Source: Caulobacter sp. CCH9-E1 (GTDB lineage Bacteria > Pseudomonadota > Alphaproteobacteria > Caulobacterales > Caulobacteraceae). Taken from it: a stretch of 15,153 nt of DNA. Positions 8,582 through 15,153 of this stretch are shown here, piece by piece (position 1 is the stretch's first letter; each line of letters opens with the position of its first letter). A program made the translations under genes and the position numbers. The DNA is taken from positions 1-15,153 of the forward strand of contig NZ_LSJA01000372.1 in NCBI RefSeq assembly GCF_001556515.1, read 5' to 3'. A model generated the notes under the pieces. It searched no databases and was not told the DNA's origin. It worked only from the letters and a program-made list of their open reading frames with translations.

Positions 8582-9349
8582 ATGACTCTCCCCACCCAAC
8601 GCACTGGCGTCCTCGCCAAGAAGCTCGGCATGACCCGCTTCTTCGATGAAGCTGGTCAGCACGTGCCGGTCACCGTCCTGTCGCTCGACGGTTGCCAGGT
8701 CACGGGCGTGCGCACCGTTGAGAAGGACGGCTACACCGCCCTGCAACTCGGCGCCGGCGCCAAGAAAGCCAAGAACACCTCGAAGGCCCTGCGCGGCCAC
8801 TTCGCGAAGGCGGCCGTCGAGCCGAAGCGCGTCGTCGCCGAATTCCGCGTCGAGGAAAGCGCCCTGATCGAAGTTGGCGCCGAACTGACGGCCGACCACT
8901 TCGTCGCCGGCCAGAAGGTCGACATCCAAGGCGTCACCGTCGGTAAGGGTTTCGCCGGCGCCATGAAGCGCTGGAACTTCGGTGGTCTCCGCGCCACCCA
9001 CGGTGTCTCGGTCTCGCACCGTTCGCACGGTTCGACCGGTAACCGCCAGGATCCGGGCCGTACGTTCCCGGGCAAGAAGATGGCCGGTCACCTGGGTCAA
9101 GAAACCGTCACCACCCTCAACGTCACCGTCTGGAAGGTCGACGTCGAGCGCGGCCTGATCCTGGTCAAGGGCGCTGTCCCCGGCCACGAAGGCAGCTACG
9201 TGAAGGTTCGTGACGCCGTGAAGAAGGCTCTGCCTGCCGACGCTCCGCGTCCGGGCGCCTTCCGCAAGGCTGGCGAAGCTGCTCCCGCGGCCGCTGAAAC
9301 CCCCGCTGAAGAGGCCCCCGCGGCGACGACCGAAGAGGGCGAAGGCTAA
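8582..9349 (+). CDS. rplC: 50S ribosomal protein L3
   Basis: 255 residues. L3 is an early 23S rRNA-binding assembly protein whose long loop reaches the peptidyl-transferase centre. [13 protein letters not shown] (9-21) and the central-loop segment [18 protein letters not shown] (155-172) are diagnostic. Residues from about 215 onward form an Ala/Pro/Glu-rich acidic tail that E. coli L3 lacks. The Shine-Dalgarno AAGGAGG (8566-8572) overlaps the rpsJ stop codon and is 9 nt from the start, the strongest in the cluster. Confidence 0.98.
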   Translation: MTLPTQRTGVLAKKLGMTRFFDEAGQHVPVTVLSLDGCQVTGVRTVEKDGYTALQLGAGAKKAKNTSKALRGHFAKAAVEPKRVVAEFRVEESALIEVGAELTADHFVAGQKVDIQGVTVGKGFAGAMKRWNFGGLRATHGVSVSHRSHGSTGNRQDPGRTFPGKKMAGHLGQETVTTLNVTVWKVDVERGLILVKGAVPGHEGSYVKVRDAVKKALPADAPRPGAFRKAGEAAPAAAETPAEEAPAATTEEGEG

Positions 9350-9987
9350 TGAAACTCGACGTCATCAAGCTTGACGGCGGCAAGGCCGGTTCCGTGGACC
9401 TCGACGACGCCATCTTCGGCATCGACGACATCCGCGGCGACATCCTGCAGCGCGTCGTGACCTGGCAGCTGGCCAAGCGCCGCTCCGGCAACCACAAGAT
9501 TCAAGTCCGCAACGAGGTCTCTCGTACGGGCAAGAAGATGTACAAGCAGAAGGGCACCGGCGGCGCCCGTCACGGTTCGCGCCGTGCGGCCCAGTTCGTC
9601 GGCGGCGCCAAGGCCCACGGTCCCGTGGTCCGCAGCCACGCCTTCGACCTGCCCAAGAAGATCCGCGCCCTGGCCCTGAAGCACGCTCTGTCGTCGAAGG
9701 CCAAGTCGGGCTCGCTGGTCGTCCTGGACAGCGCCGTTCTGACCGAAGCCAAGACGGCCGCCCTGCGCGCCAACTTCGACAAGATCGGTCTGAAGAACGC
9801 CCTGGTCATCGCCGGTCCGGAAGTGGACGCGAACTTCAAGCTCGCCGCCCGCAACATCCCGAACGTGGATGTCCTGCCGAACGCCGGCCTGAACGTCTAC
9901 GACGTGCTGCGTCGCCAGACCCTCGTCCTGACCAAGGACGCGGTCGAAGCGATCTCGGCGCGTTTCGCTGAGAAGGAAGCCGCCTAA
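9349..9987 (+). CDS. rplD: 50S ribosomal protein L4
   Basis: 212 residues. L4 binds 23S rRNA and its extended loop lines the exit tunnel; in E. coli it also represses the S10 operon. The tunnel loop is visible around 44-95 with [17 protein letters not shown] (61-77). Start and stop overlap the upstream gene by 1 nt (TAATG), with GAGGG (9335-9339) and GAAGG (9341-9345) upstream, which implies translational coupling to rplC. An autoregulatory role cannot be told from sequence. Confidence 0.98.
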
Positions 9988-10283
9988 TGGCCGCCACCGC
10001 TCGCCACTACGACACGATCCTGTCGCCGGTGATCACCGAAAAGACGACCCTGCTCAGCGAGCAGAACAAGGTTGTCTTCAAGGTGGCCAACGACGCGACC
10101 AAGGACGAAATCGCCGCCGCCGTCGAAGAGCTGTTCAAGGTCAAGGTGACCAAGGTCAACACGATTGTGACCAAGGGCAAGACCAAGCGCTTCCGCGGCA
10201 TCGTGGGTCGTCGCAACGACGTCAAAAAAGCGATCGTGACGCTGGCCGAAGGCCAGTCGATCGACATCACGACGGGGCTCTAA
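9987..10283 (+). CDS. rplW: 50S ribosomal protein L23
   Basis: 98 residues. L23 lies at the tunnel exit and is the docking site for trigger factor and SRP. Glu18, in ITEK, matches the trigger-factor contact E18 of E. coli L23. It overlaps rplD by 1 nt (TAATG); AAGGA (9973-9977) lies 9 nt before the start. Confidence 0.98.
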
Positions 10284-10286
10284 GTC

Positions 10287-11126
10287 ATGGCCTTGAAGCA
10301 ATTTAACCCGACCAGCCCCGGCCAGCGCGGCCTGGTGCTGATCGACCGCAGCGAACTTCACAAGGGCAAGCCCGAGAAGAAGCTGGTCGAAGGCCTGACC
10401 AAGTCGGGCGGCCGTGGCGGCAATGGCCGCGTGGCCGTTCGCTTCCGCGGCGGCGGCGCCAAGCGCCTCTACCGTCTGGTCGACTTCAAGCGCCGCAAGC
10501 AAGGCGTGGCCACGGTCGTTCGTCTCGAGTACGACCCCAACCGCACCGCCTTCATCGCCCTGATCAAGTATCAGGCCGACGGCGAGCTGGCCTACATCCT
10601 GGCCCCGCAACGCCTGAAGGCCGGCGACGAAGTCGTCACCGGCGAGAAGGTCGACGTGAAGCCGGGCAACGCCTCGCCGCTGCGCACGCTGCCGATCGGC
10701 ACGATCATCCACAACATCGAGCTGAAGCCCGCCAAGGGCGGTCAGATCGCCCGTTCGGCTGGCGCCTACGCCCAGCTGGTCGGTCGTGACGCCGGCTACG
10801 CCCAGATCCGCCTGAACTCGGGCGAACTGCGCATGGTGCTCGACACGTGCATGGCCACCGTCGGCGCCGTTTCGAACCCCGACCACATGAACCAGAACCT
10901 CGGCAAGGCCGGTCGTTCTCGTCACATGGGCCGTCGCCCGCACGTCCGCGGTGTCGCCATGAACCCGGTCGATCACCCCCACGGTGGTGGTGAAGGCCGG
11001 ACCTCGGGCGGCCGTCACCCGGTGACCCCGGCTGGCAAGCCGACCAAGGGCGCCAAGACCCGCGTCAACAAGGCCACGGACAAGTTCATTATCCGTTCGC
11101 GCCACAAAGCGAAGAAGGGCCGCTAA
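10287..11126 (+). CDS. rplB: 50S ribosomal protein L2
   Basis: 279 residues, a near-universal length. L2 is needed for subunit joining and supports the peptidyl-transferase centre. [10 protein letters not shown] (228-237) contains His230, which corresponds to the functionally important H229 of E. coli. The Gly/Arg-rich [18 protein letters not shown] lies at 40-57. It starts 3 nt after rplW with only a weak G-rich ribosome site, so coupling to the upstream gene is likely. Confidence 0.99.
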   Translation: MALKQFNPTSPGQRGLVLIDRSELHKGKPEKKLVEGLTKSGGRGGNGRVAVRFRGGGAKRLYRLVDFKRRKQGVATVVRLEYDPNRTAFIALIKYQADGELAYILAPQRLKAGDEVVTGEKVDVKPGNASPLRTLPIGTIIHNIELKPAKGGQIARSAGAYAQLVGRDAGYAQIRLNSGELRMVLDTCMATVGAVSNPDHMNQNLGKAGRSRHMGRRPHVRGVAMNPVDHPHGGGEGRTSGGRHPVTPAGKPTKGAKTRVNKATDKFIIRSRHKAKKGR

Positions 11127-11129
11127 GCC

Positions 11130-11408
11130 ATGACCCGCTCCGTCTGGAAAGGCCCGTTTGTCGACGGGTACCTCCTGAAGAAGGCCGATGCCGCTCTGTC
11201 GTCGGGCCGCAAGGACGTCATCAAGACCTGGTCGCGTCGCTCGACGATCATGCCGCAATTCGTCGGCCTGACCTTCGGCGTGCACAACGGCCACAAGCAC
11301 GTTCCCGTGCTGGTGTCGGAAGACATGGTCGGCATGAAGTTCGGCGAATTCGCGCCGACCCGGAACTTCCCGGGTCACGCCGCCGACAAGAAGGCCAAGA
11401 GGAAGTAA
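11130..11408 (+). CDS. rpsS: 30S ribosomal protein S19
   Basis: 92 residues. S19 is in the 30S head, paired with S13 near the A site and the bridge to the large subunit. [13 protein letters not shown] (34-46), GHKHVPV (54-60) and GEFAPTRNF (72-80) are family hallmarks, and the basic tail ends KKAKRK. It starts 3 nt after rplB; the purine-rich GAAGAAGGG (11111-11119) serves as ribosome site. Confidence 0.98.
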
Positions 11409-11410
11409 TC

Positions 11411-11791
11411 ATGGCCAAGCAAAAGCAAGCTCGCCGCCTCGACGGCGCCGAAGCGATGGCCAAGGTTCGCACCCTGCGCACCAGCGCCCGCAAGCTGAAC
11501 CTGGTCGCTCAGTCCATCCGTGGCCTGAACGTCCAGCGCGCTCTCAACGAGCTCGAGTTCAGCCACAAGCGTATCGCTCAGGACGTCCGCAAGGCGCTGT
11601 ACTCGGCGATCTCCAACGCCGAGAACAACCACAACCTCGACATCGACTCCCTGGTCGTCGCCGAGGCCTATGTGGGCAAGAACCTGATCATGAAGCGTTT
11701 CTCGCCCCGCGCTCGCGGTCGCGCGACGCGCGTTGAGAAGCCGTTCTCCGAGATCACGATCGTGGTCCGCGAACTGGGTGAGGCCGCCTAA
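11411..11791 (+). CDS. rplV: 50S ribosomal protein L22
   Basis: 126 residues. L22 lines the exit tunnel with a long beta-hairpin, seen here as [14 protein letters not shown] (95-108), the region where macrolide-resistance changes occur in other bacteria. The N-terminal stretch of about 15 residues is a basic extension ahead of the conserved core. GAGGA (11399-11403) is 7 nt upstream of the start, 2 nt after rpsS. Confidence 0.98.
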   Translation: MAKQKQARRLDGAEAMAKVRTLRTSARKLNLVAQSIRGLNVQRALNELEFSHKRIAQDVRKALYSAISNAENNHNLDIDSLVVAEAYVGKNLIMKRFSPRARGRATRVEKPFSEITIVVRELGEAA

Positions 11792-12543
11792 TGGGTCAGA
11801 AAGTCAATCCGGTCGGGCTGCGGCTCGGCGTGAACCGCACCTGGGACAGCCGTTGGTTCGCCGACGGCGCCCAGTACGGCAAGATGCTGCATCAGGACCT
11901 CGCGGTCCGCGCCGCCCTGAAGAAGCGCCTGTACCAAGCTGGTGTCTCGCGCATCATCATCGAGCGTCCGCACAAGAAGTGCCGCATCACGATCTATGCC
12001 GCTCGTCCGGGCGTCATCATCGGCAAGAAGGGCGCTGACATCGACAAGCTCCGCAAGGACCTGTCGGTTCAGACCGAGGGCGAAGTCCACCTGAACATCG
12101 TCGAGATCCGCAAGCCGGAAACCGACGCTCAGCTGGTGGCCGAGTCGATCGCTCAACAACTCGAGCGTCGTATCGCCTTCCGTCGCGCCATGAAGCGTTC
12201 GATCCAGTCGGCCGTGCGCCTCGGCGCCAAGGGCATCCGGATCAACGTCTCGGGTCGCCTCGGCGGCGCTGAAATCGCTCGGATGGAGTGGTACCGCGAA
12301 GGTCGCGTGCCGCTGCACACCCTGCGCGCCGACATCGACTTCGGTTTCGCCGAAGCCAAGACCACCTACGGCATCATCGGCGTGAAGACCTGGATCTTCA
12401 AAGGCGAGGTGCTGGAGCATGATCCGATGGCGCTCGACAAGCGCCTGGCCACCGAGTCCGGCCCCGCCGGCGAAGGTGGCGGCCGTGAGCGCGGCGATCG
12501 TCCCGACCGGGGCGACCGTCGTGACCGTCGCGATCGCGCCTAA
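11791..12543 (+). CDS. rpsC: 30S ribosomal protein S3
   Basis: 250 residues. S3 is at the mRNA entry channel and contributes to the ribosome's helicase activity. The N-terminal [13 protein letters not shown], the type II KH loop GKKG (78-81) in PGVIIGKKG, and the C-terminal domain segment [20 protein letters not shown] (165-184) identify it. After about 220 comes a Gly-rich linker and a repetitive Arg/Asp tail ([17 protein letters not shown]) that E. coli S3 lacks. The first base of the start overlaps the rplV stop; GGTGAGG (11777-11783) is 7 nt upstream. Confidence 0.99.
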   Translation: MGQKVNPVGLRLGVNRTWDSRWFADGAQYGKMLHQDLAVRAALKKRLYQAGVSRIIIERPHKKCRITIYAARPGVIIGKKGADIDKLRKDLSVQTEGEVHLNIVEIRKPETDAQLVAESIAQQLERRIAFRRAMKRSIQSAVRLGAKGIRINVSGRLGGAEIARMEWYREGRVPLHTLRADIDFGFAEAKTTYGIIGVKTWIFKGEVLEHDPMALDKRLATESGPAGEGGGRERGDRPDRGDRRDRRDRA

Positions 12544-12556
12544 GGATTAGATCGCC

Positions 12557-12988
12557 ATGCTGTCTCCGAAGAAGACCAAATTCCGCAAGCAGTTCAAGGG
12601 CCGCATCCACGGCGCCTCGAAGGGCGGCACCCTGCTGAACTTCGGTTCGTACGGCCTGAAGGCCGTCGAGCCGGAGCGCATCACGGCCCGTCAGATCGAA
12701 GCCGCTCGTCGCGCCATCACCCGCCAGATGAAGCGTCAAGGCCGCGTCTGGATCCGTATCTTCCCGGACGTGCCGGTCACCGGCAAGCCGGCCGAAGTCC
12801 GGATGGGTAAGGGTAAGGGCGCGGTGGATTACTGGGCCGCTCGCGTGGCTCCGGGCCGCATCATGTTCGAAATCGACGGCGTGCCGGACGATATCGCGCG
12901 TGAAGCTCTGCGCCTGGGCGCCGCCAAGCTGCCGATCCGCACCCGTGTTGTCACCCGCATCGACGCGGGTGTGGCCATGGAGGCCTGA
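12557..12988 (+). CDS. rplP: 50S ribosomal protein L16
   Basis: 143 residues. L16 organises the A-site tRNA region of the large subunit. [11 protein letters not shown] at the start and the [12 protein letters not shown] loop (82-93) are diagnostic; the Arg just before MGKGKG corresponds to the arginine hydroxylated in E. coli L16. AAGGA (12542-12546), overlapping the rpsC stop, is 10 nt upstream. Confidence 0.98.
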   Translation: MLSPKKTKFRKQFKGRIHGASKGGTLLNFGSYGLKAVEPERITARQIEAARRAITRQMKRQGRVWIRIFPDVPVTGKPAEVRMGKGKGAVDYWAARVAPGRIMFEIDGVPDDIAREALRLGAAKLPIRTRVVTRIDAGVAMEA

Positions 12989-12993
12989 GGCTC

Positions 12994-13185
12994 ATGAAGA
13001 TCGCTGACATCCGGGGCATGACCCCCGACCAGCTGGCCGACACGCTGATCAGCCTGAAGAAGGAGCAGTTCAACCTGCGCTTCCAGGCCGCCACGGGTCA
13101 GGTCGAGAAGACCCACCGCGTCAACGAGATCCGCAAGGATATCGCGCGGATCAAGACCGTGCTGCGCGCCAAGGCCGCGGCTTAA
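12994..13185 (+). CDS. rpmC: 50S ribosomal protein L29
   Basis: 63 residues forming the usual two-helix hairpin. The conserved segment [19 protein letters not shown] (26-44) is clear. L29 sits beside L23 at the tunnel exit. The start at 12994 is 5 nt after rplP; GGAGG (12979-12983), inside the end of rplP, is at good spacing. Confidence 0.97.
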
Positions 13186-13195
13186 GGAGAACGAT

Positions 13196-13435
13196 ATGCC
13201 CAAGCGTATCCTCGAAGGGGTCGTCGTCTCCGATAAGGGCGACAAGACCGTGGTGGTGAAGGTCGAACGGACCATCGTCCACCCCGTTCTGAAGAAGATC
13301 GTGCGTCAGTCCAAAAAGTACCACGCGCACGACGAAGCCAACGCGTACAAGGCCGGTGAAGCTATCCGCATCATCGAGTGCGCTCCGAAGTCCAAGCTGA
13401 AGACCTGGGAAGTGCTTCCCAAGGCTTCGGCTTAA
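13196..13435 (+). CDS. rpsQ: 30S ribosomal protein S17
   Basis: 79 residues. S17 is an early 16S rRNA-binding OB-fold protein. [21 protein letters not shown] (10-30) contains the family signature. A strong AAGGAGA (13184-13190) overlaps the rpmC stop, 5 nt before the start. Confidence 0.98.
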
Positions 13436-13452
13436 TCTGGAAGGTTTAGACC

Positions 13453-13821
13453 ATGATCCAGATGCAAACTAACCTGGAAGTCGCTGACAATTCTGGCGCT
13501 CGCCGGGTCATGTGCATCAAGGTGTTGGGCGGCGCTGGCCGTCGCTACGCCAGCGTGGGCGACGTCATCGTCGTCTCCGTGAAGGAAGCCATTCCGCGCG
13601 GTCGCGTGAAGAAGGGTGACGTGCTTCGCGCCGTCGTCGTTCGGGTGAATCAAAATCTGAAGCGCAAGGATGGCTCGGTCATCCGCTTCGATAAGAACGC
13701 CGCGGTGATCGTGAACAAGCAGAGCGAGCCGGTCGGCACGCGGATCTTCGGCCCGGTTCCCCGTGAACTGCGCGCCAAGAACCACATGAAGATCATCTCC
13801 CTCGCTCCGGAGGTGCTGTAA
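13453..13821 (+). CDS. rplN: 50S ribosomal protein L14
   Basis: 122 residues, the invariant family length. The start [18 protein letters not shown] and the C-terminal FGPVPRELR are diagnostic. L14 is at the subunit interface and binds the silencing factor RsfS. GGAAGG (13439-13444) is 8 nt upstream. The 17-nt gap from rpsQ marks the conventional S10/spc boundary, but no promoter or terminator is evident in it. Confidence 0.99.
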   Translation: MIQMQTNLEVADNSGARRVMCIKVLGGAGRRYASVGDVIVVSVKEAIPRGRVKKGDVLRAVVVRVNQNLKRKDGSVIRFDKNAAVIVNKQSEPVGTRIFGPVPRELRAKNHMKIISLAPEVL

Positions 13822-14135
13822 TGGCCGCTAAGATCAAGAAGGGCGACCGCGTCGTCGTTCTGGCCGGCAAGGACAAGGGCAAGCAAGGCTCCGTCCTGCA
13901 AGTCCTGCCGAAGGACAACCGCGTTGTCGTGGAAGGCGTGAACATGGTTTCGCGTCACACCAAGGCGACCCAGGCCGACCCGCAAGGCGGCATCAAGCAA
14001 AAGGAAGCCGCGCTGCACGTCTCGAACGTCGCCATCGTGGACTCCAAGGGCAAGCCCACCCGCGTCGGCTTCAAGATCGAAGGCGACAAGAAGGTGCGCG
14101 TCGCCAAGACGACCGGCGAGGTGATCAATGGCTGA
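13821..14135 (+). CDS. rplX: 50S ribosomal protein L24
   Basis: 104 residues. L24 is one of the two 23S assembly-initiator proteins. The KOW motif is [19 protein letters not shown] (5-23). It overlaps rplN by 1 nt; GGAGG (13809-13813) is 7 nt upstream of the start. Confidence 0.98.
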   Translation: MAAKIKKGDRVVVLAGKDKGKQGSVLQVLPKDNRVVVEGVNMVSRHTKATQADPQGGIKQKEAALHVSNVAIVDSKGKPTRVGFKIEGDKKVRVAKTTGEVING

Positions 14136-14685
14136 TCAAGCTTACGAGCCCCGGCTGAAGACCGTTTATCGCGAGCGCATCCGCGCCGCGATGAAGGAGC
14201 AGTTCGGCTACACCAACGAAATGCAGATCCCCAAGTTGGACAAGATCGTCCTGAACATGGGCATCGGCGAGGCGGTGGCCGACTCCAAGAAGGCCCAGAC
14301 CGCTCTGAAGGACCTGGAAGCGATCGCCGGCCAAAAGCCCGTCGCGACCCGCGCCCGCAAGTCGATCGCCGGCTTCAAGCTGCGCGAAGGCATGGTGGTC
14401 GGCGCCAAGGTCACCCTCCGCAAGGACCGGATGTACGAGTTCCTGGATCGCCTGGTCACGATCGCGCTGCCGCGCGTGAAGGACTTCCGCGGCCTGAACG
14501 GCAAGAGCTTCGACGGCCGTGGCAACTACGCCATGGGCCTGAAGGAGCACCTGGTGTTCCCGGAAATCAACTATGACCAGATCGAACAGATCTGGGGCAT
14601 GGACATCATCGTCTGCACCACTGCGAAGTCCGACCAGGAAGCCAAGGCTCTCCTGAAGGAATTCCAGTTCCCGTTCGTCAACTAA
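14128..14685 (+). CDS. rplE: 50S ribosomal protein L5
   Basis: 185 residues. L5 binds 5S rRNA in the central protuberance. [15 protein letters not shown] and the C-terminal [20 protein letters not shown] are family hallmarks. The start lies inside rplX, with an 8-nt overlap, the largest in the cluster. GAGG (14118-14121) is 6 nt upstream, so the two genes are probably translationally coupled. Confidence 0.98.
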   Translation: MADQAYEPRLKTVYRERIRAAMKEQFGYTNEMQIPKLDKIVLNMGIGEAVADSKKAQTALKDLEAIAGQKPVATRARKSIAGFKLREGMVVGAKVTLRKDRMYEFLDRLVTIALPRVKDFRGLNGKSFDGRGNYAMGLKEHLVFPEINYDQIEQIWGMDIIVCTTAKSDQEAKALLKEFQFPFVN

Positions 14686-14709
14686 GAGAGCGGGAAGGGA
14701 AAACAAACC

Positions 14710-15015
14710 ATGGCCAAGAAAAGCGCCGTCAACCGCAACGAAGCCGTCCGCGCTCTCGTCAAGAAGTTCGCCGAAAAGCGCGCCGCGCTGAAGGCGATCG
14801 CCAACGACGAAAGCCTGCCGCTCGAGGAGCGCTTCGAAGCTCGCCTCAAGCTCGCCAAGCTGCCGCGTAACAGCGCCGCGATCCGCATCCGCAATCGCTG
14901 CGAAGTCACCGGCCGCCCGCGCGCCTATTACCGCAAGCTGAAGATGAGCCGTATCGCGCTCCGCGAACTGGGTTCGCAGGGGCAGATCCCCGGCCTCGTC
15001 AAGTCGAGCTGGTGA
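14710..15015 (+). CDS. rpsN: 30S ribosomal protein S14 (zinc-free type)
   Basis: 101 residues, the long S14 form. [21 protein letters not shown] is truncated here as [16 protein letters not shown] (71-86); it has a single cysteine and no CxxC pairs, so this is the zinc-independent version. GGAAGGGA (14693-14700) is 9 nt upstream. The 24-nt gap after rplE is the widest in the cluster. Confidence 0.98.
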   Translation: MAKKSAVNRNEAVRALVKKFAEKRAALKAIANDESLPLEERFEARLKLAKLPRNSAAIRIRNRCEVTGRPRAYYRKLKMSRIALRELGSQGQIPGLVKSSW

Positions 15016-15025
15016 GGACGATCAG

Positions 15026-15153
15026 ATGTCGATGAACGATCCCCTGAGCGATATGATCGCTCGCATCAAGAACGCCGCCACGCGCAAGCGCTCGAAGGTG
15101 TCGACGCCGGCTTCCAAGCTGCGCGCTCGCGTCCTGGACGTGCTGGCCGACGA
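15026..15153 (+). CDS. rpsH: 30S ribosomal protein S8, N-terminal part (cut by window edge)
   Basis: The first 42 codons are present and the gene runs off the right end. [17 protein letters not shown] matches the S8 N-terminus. S8 binds helix 21 of 16S rRNA and in E. coli represses the spc operon. GAGGA (15014-15018) overlaps the rpsN stop, 7 nt from the start; a second Met two codons later is a less likely start. Confidence 0.95.
   Translation, partial: MSMNDPLSDMIARIKNAATRKRSKVSTPASKLRARVLDVLAD

Noticed and set aside
9984..11378. 464-codon leftward frame antisense to rplW-rplB-rpsS
   Set aside because: Shadow of highly biased ribosomal codons; composition is low-complexity and no family is recognisable.

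Overview
The window looks like a Caulobacter-type alphaproteobacterial chromosome. It is very GC-rich, the ribosomal protein sequences and gene order are alphaproteobacterial, the -10 elements are of the Caulobacter GCTANAWC type, and a folded dispersed-repeat element sits at the left edge. The genus is inferred from general familiarity, not from a database search. The right half is a conserved ribosomal cluster and the left half is accessory.

Layout. Positions 1-114 hold a nested, cloverleaf-like inverted repeat. Positions 115-677 carry no convincing gene, only short hairpins. Positions 678-2638 (minus strand) are a two-gene operon: a 547-aa fusion (cyclic-nucleotide-binding-like domain, glutaredoxin-like domain, thioredoxin-reductase-like flavoprotein) and, 11 nt behind it, a 101-aa UBP-type zinc finger. 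A 119-bp divergent spacer with ATGAC/GTCAT half-sites separates this from fdhD and a YdeP-type molybdopterin oxidoreductase (plus strand, overlapping by 1 nt). Next is a secreted DUF2807-type protein with seven GSGD repeats. A 13-bp perfect-stem bidirectional terminator separates it from a convergent outer-membrane beta-barrel-like protein on the minus strand.

From 8259 to the right edge runs the S10-spc cluster: rpsJ-rplC-rplD-rplW-rplB-rpsS-rplV-rpsC-rplP-rpmC-rpsQ-rplN-rplX-rplE-rpsN-rpsH, with rpsH cut by the window end. Spacing is -8 to +24 nt with no internal terminator, so it is probably one transcript. A good promoter (TTGACG-17-TACAAG, 8008-8036) would give a leader of about 215 nt. 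That leader contains a GNRA-capped hairpin followed by a U-rich stretch, a possible attenuator.

How the genes work together. The ribosomal genes supply the 50S and 30S core. FdhD normally passes sulfur to the Mo-bisPGD cofactor of formate-dehydrogenase-like enzymes, which fits the oxidoreductase next to it. No electron-transfer subunit is present, so the substrate and acceptor of that enzyme are unknown. The flavoprotein/UBP-finger pair is the most intriguing unit: the flavoprotein lacks the redox CxxC pair and the usual cyclic-nucleotide-binding arginine, and its partner resembles a ubiquitin-tail-binding finger in a bacterium.
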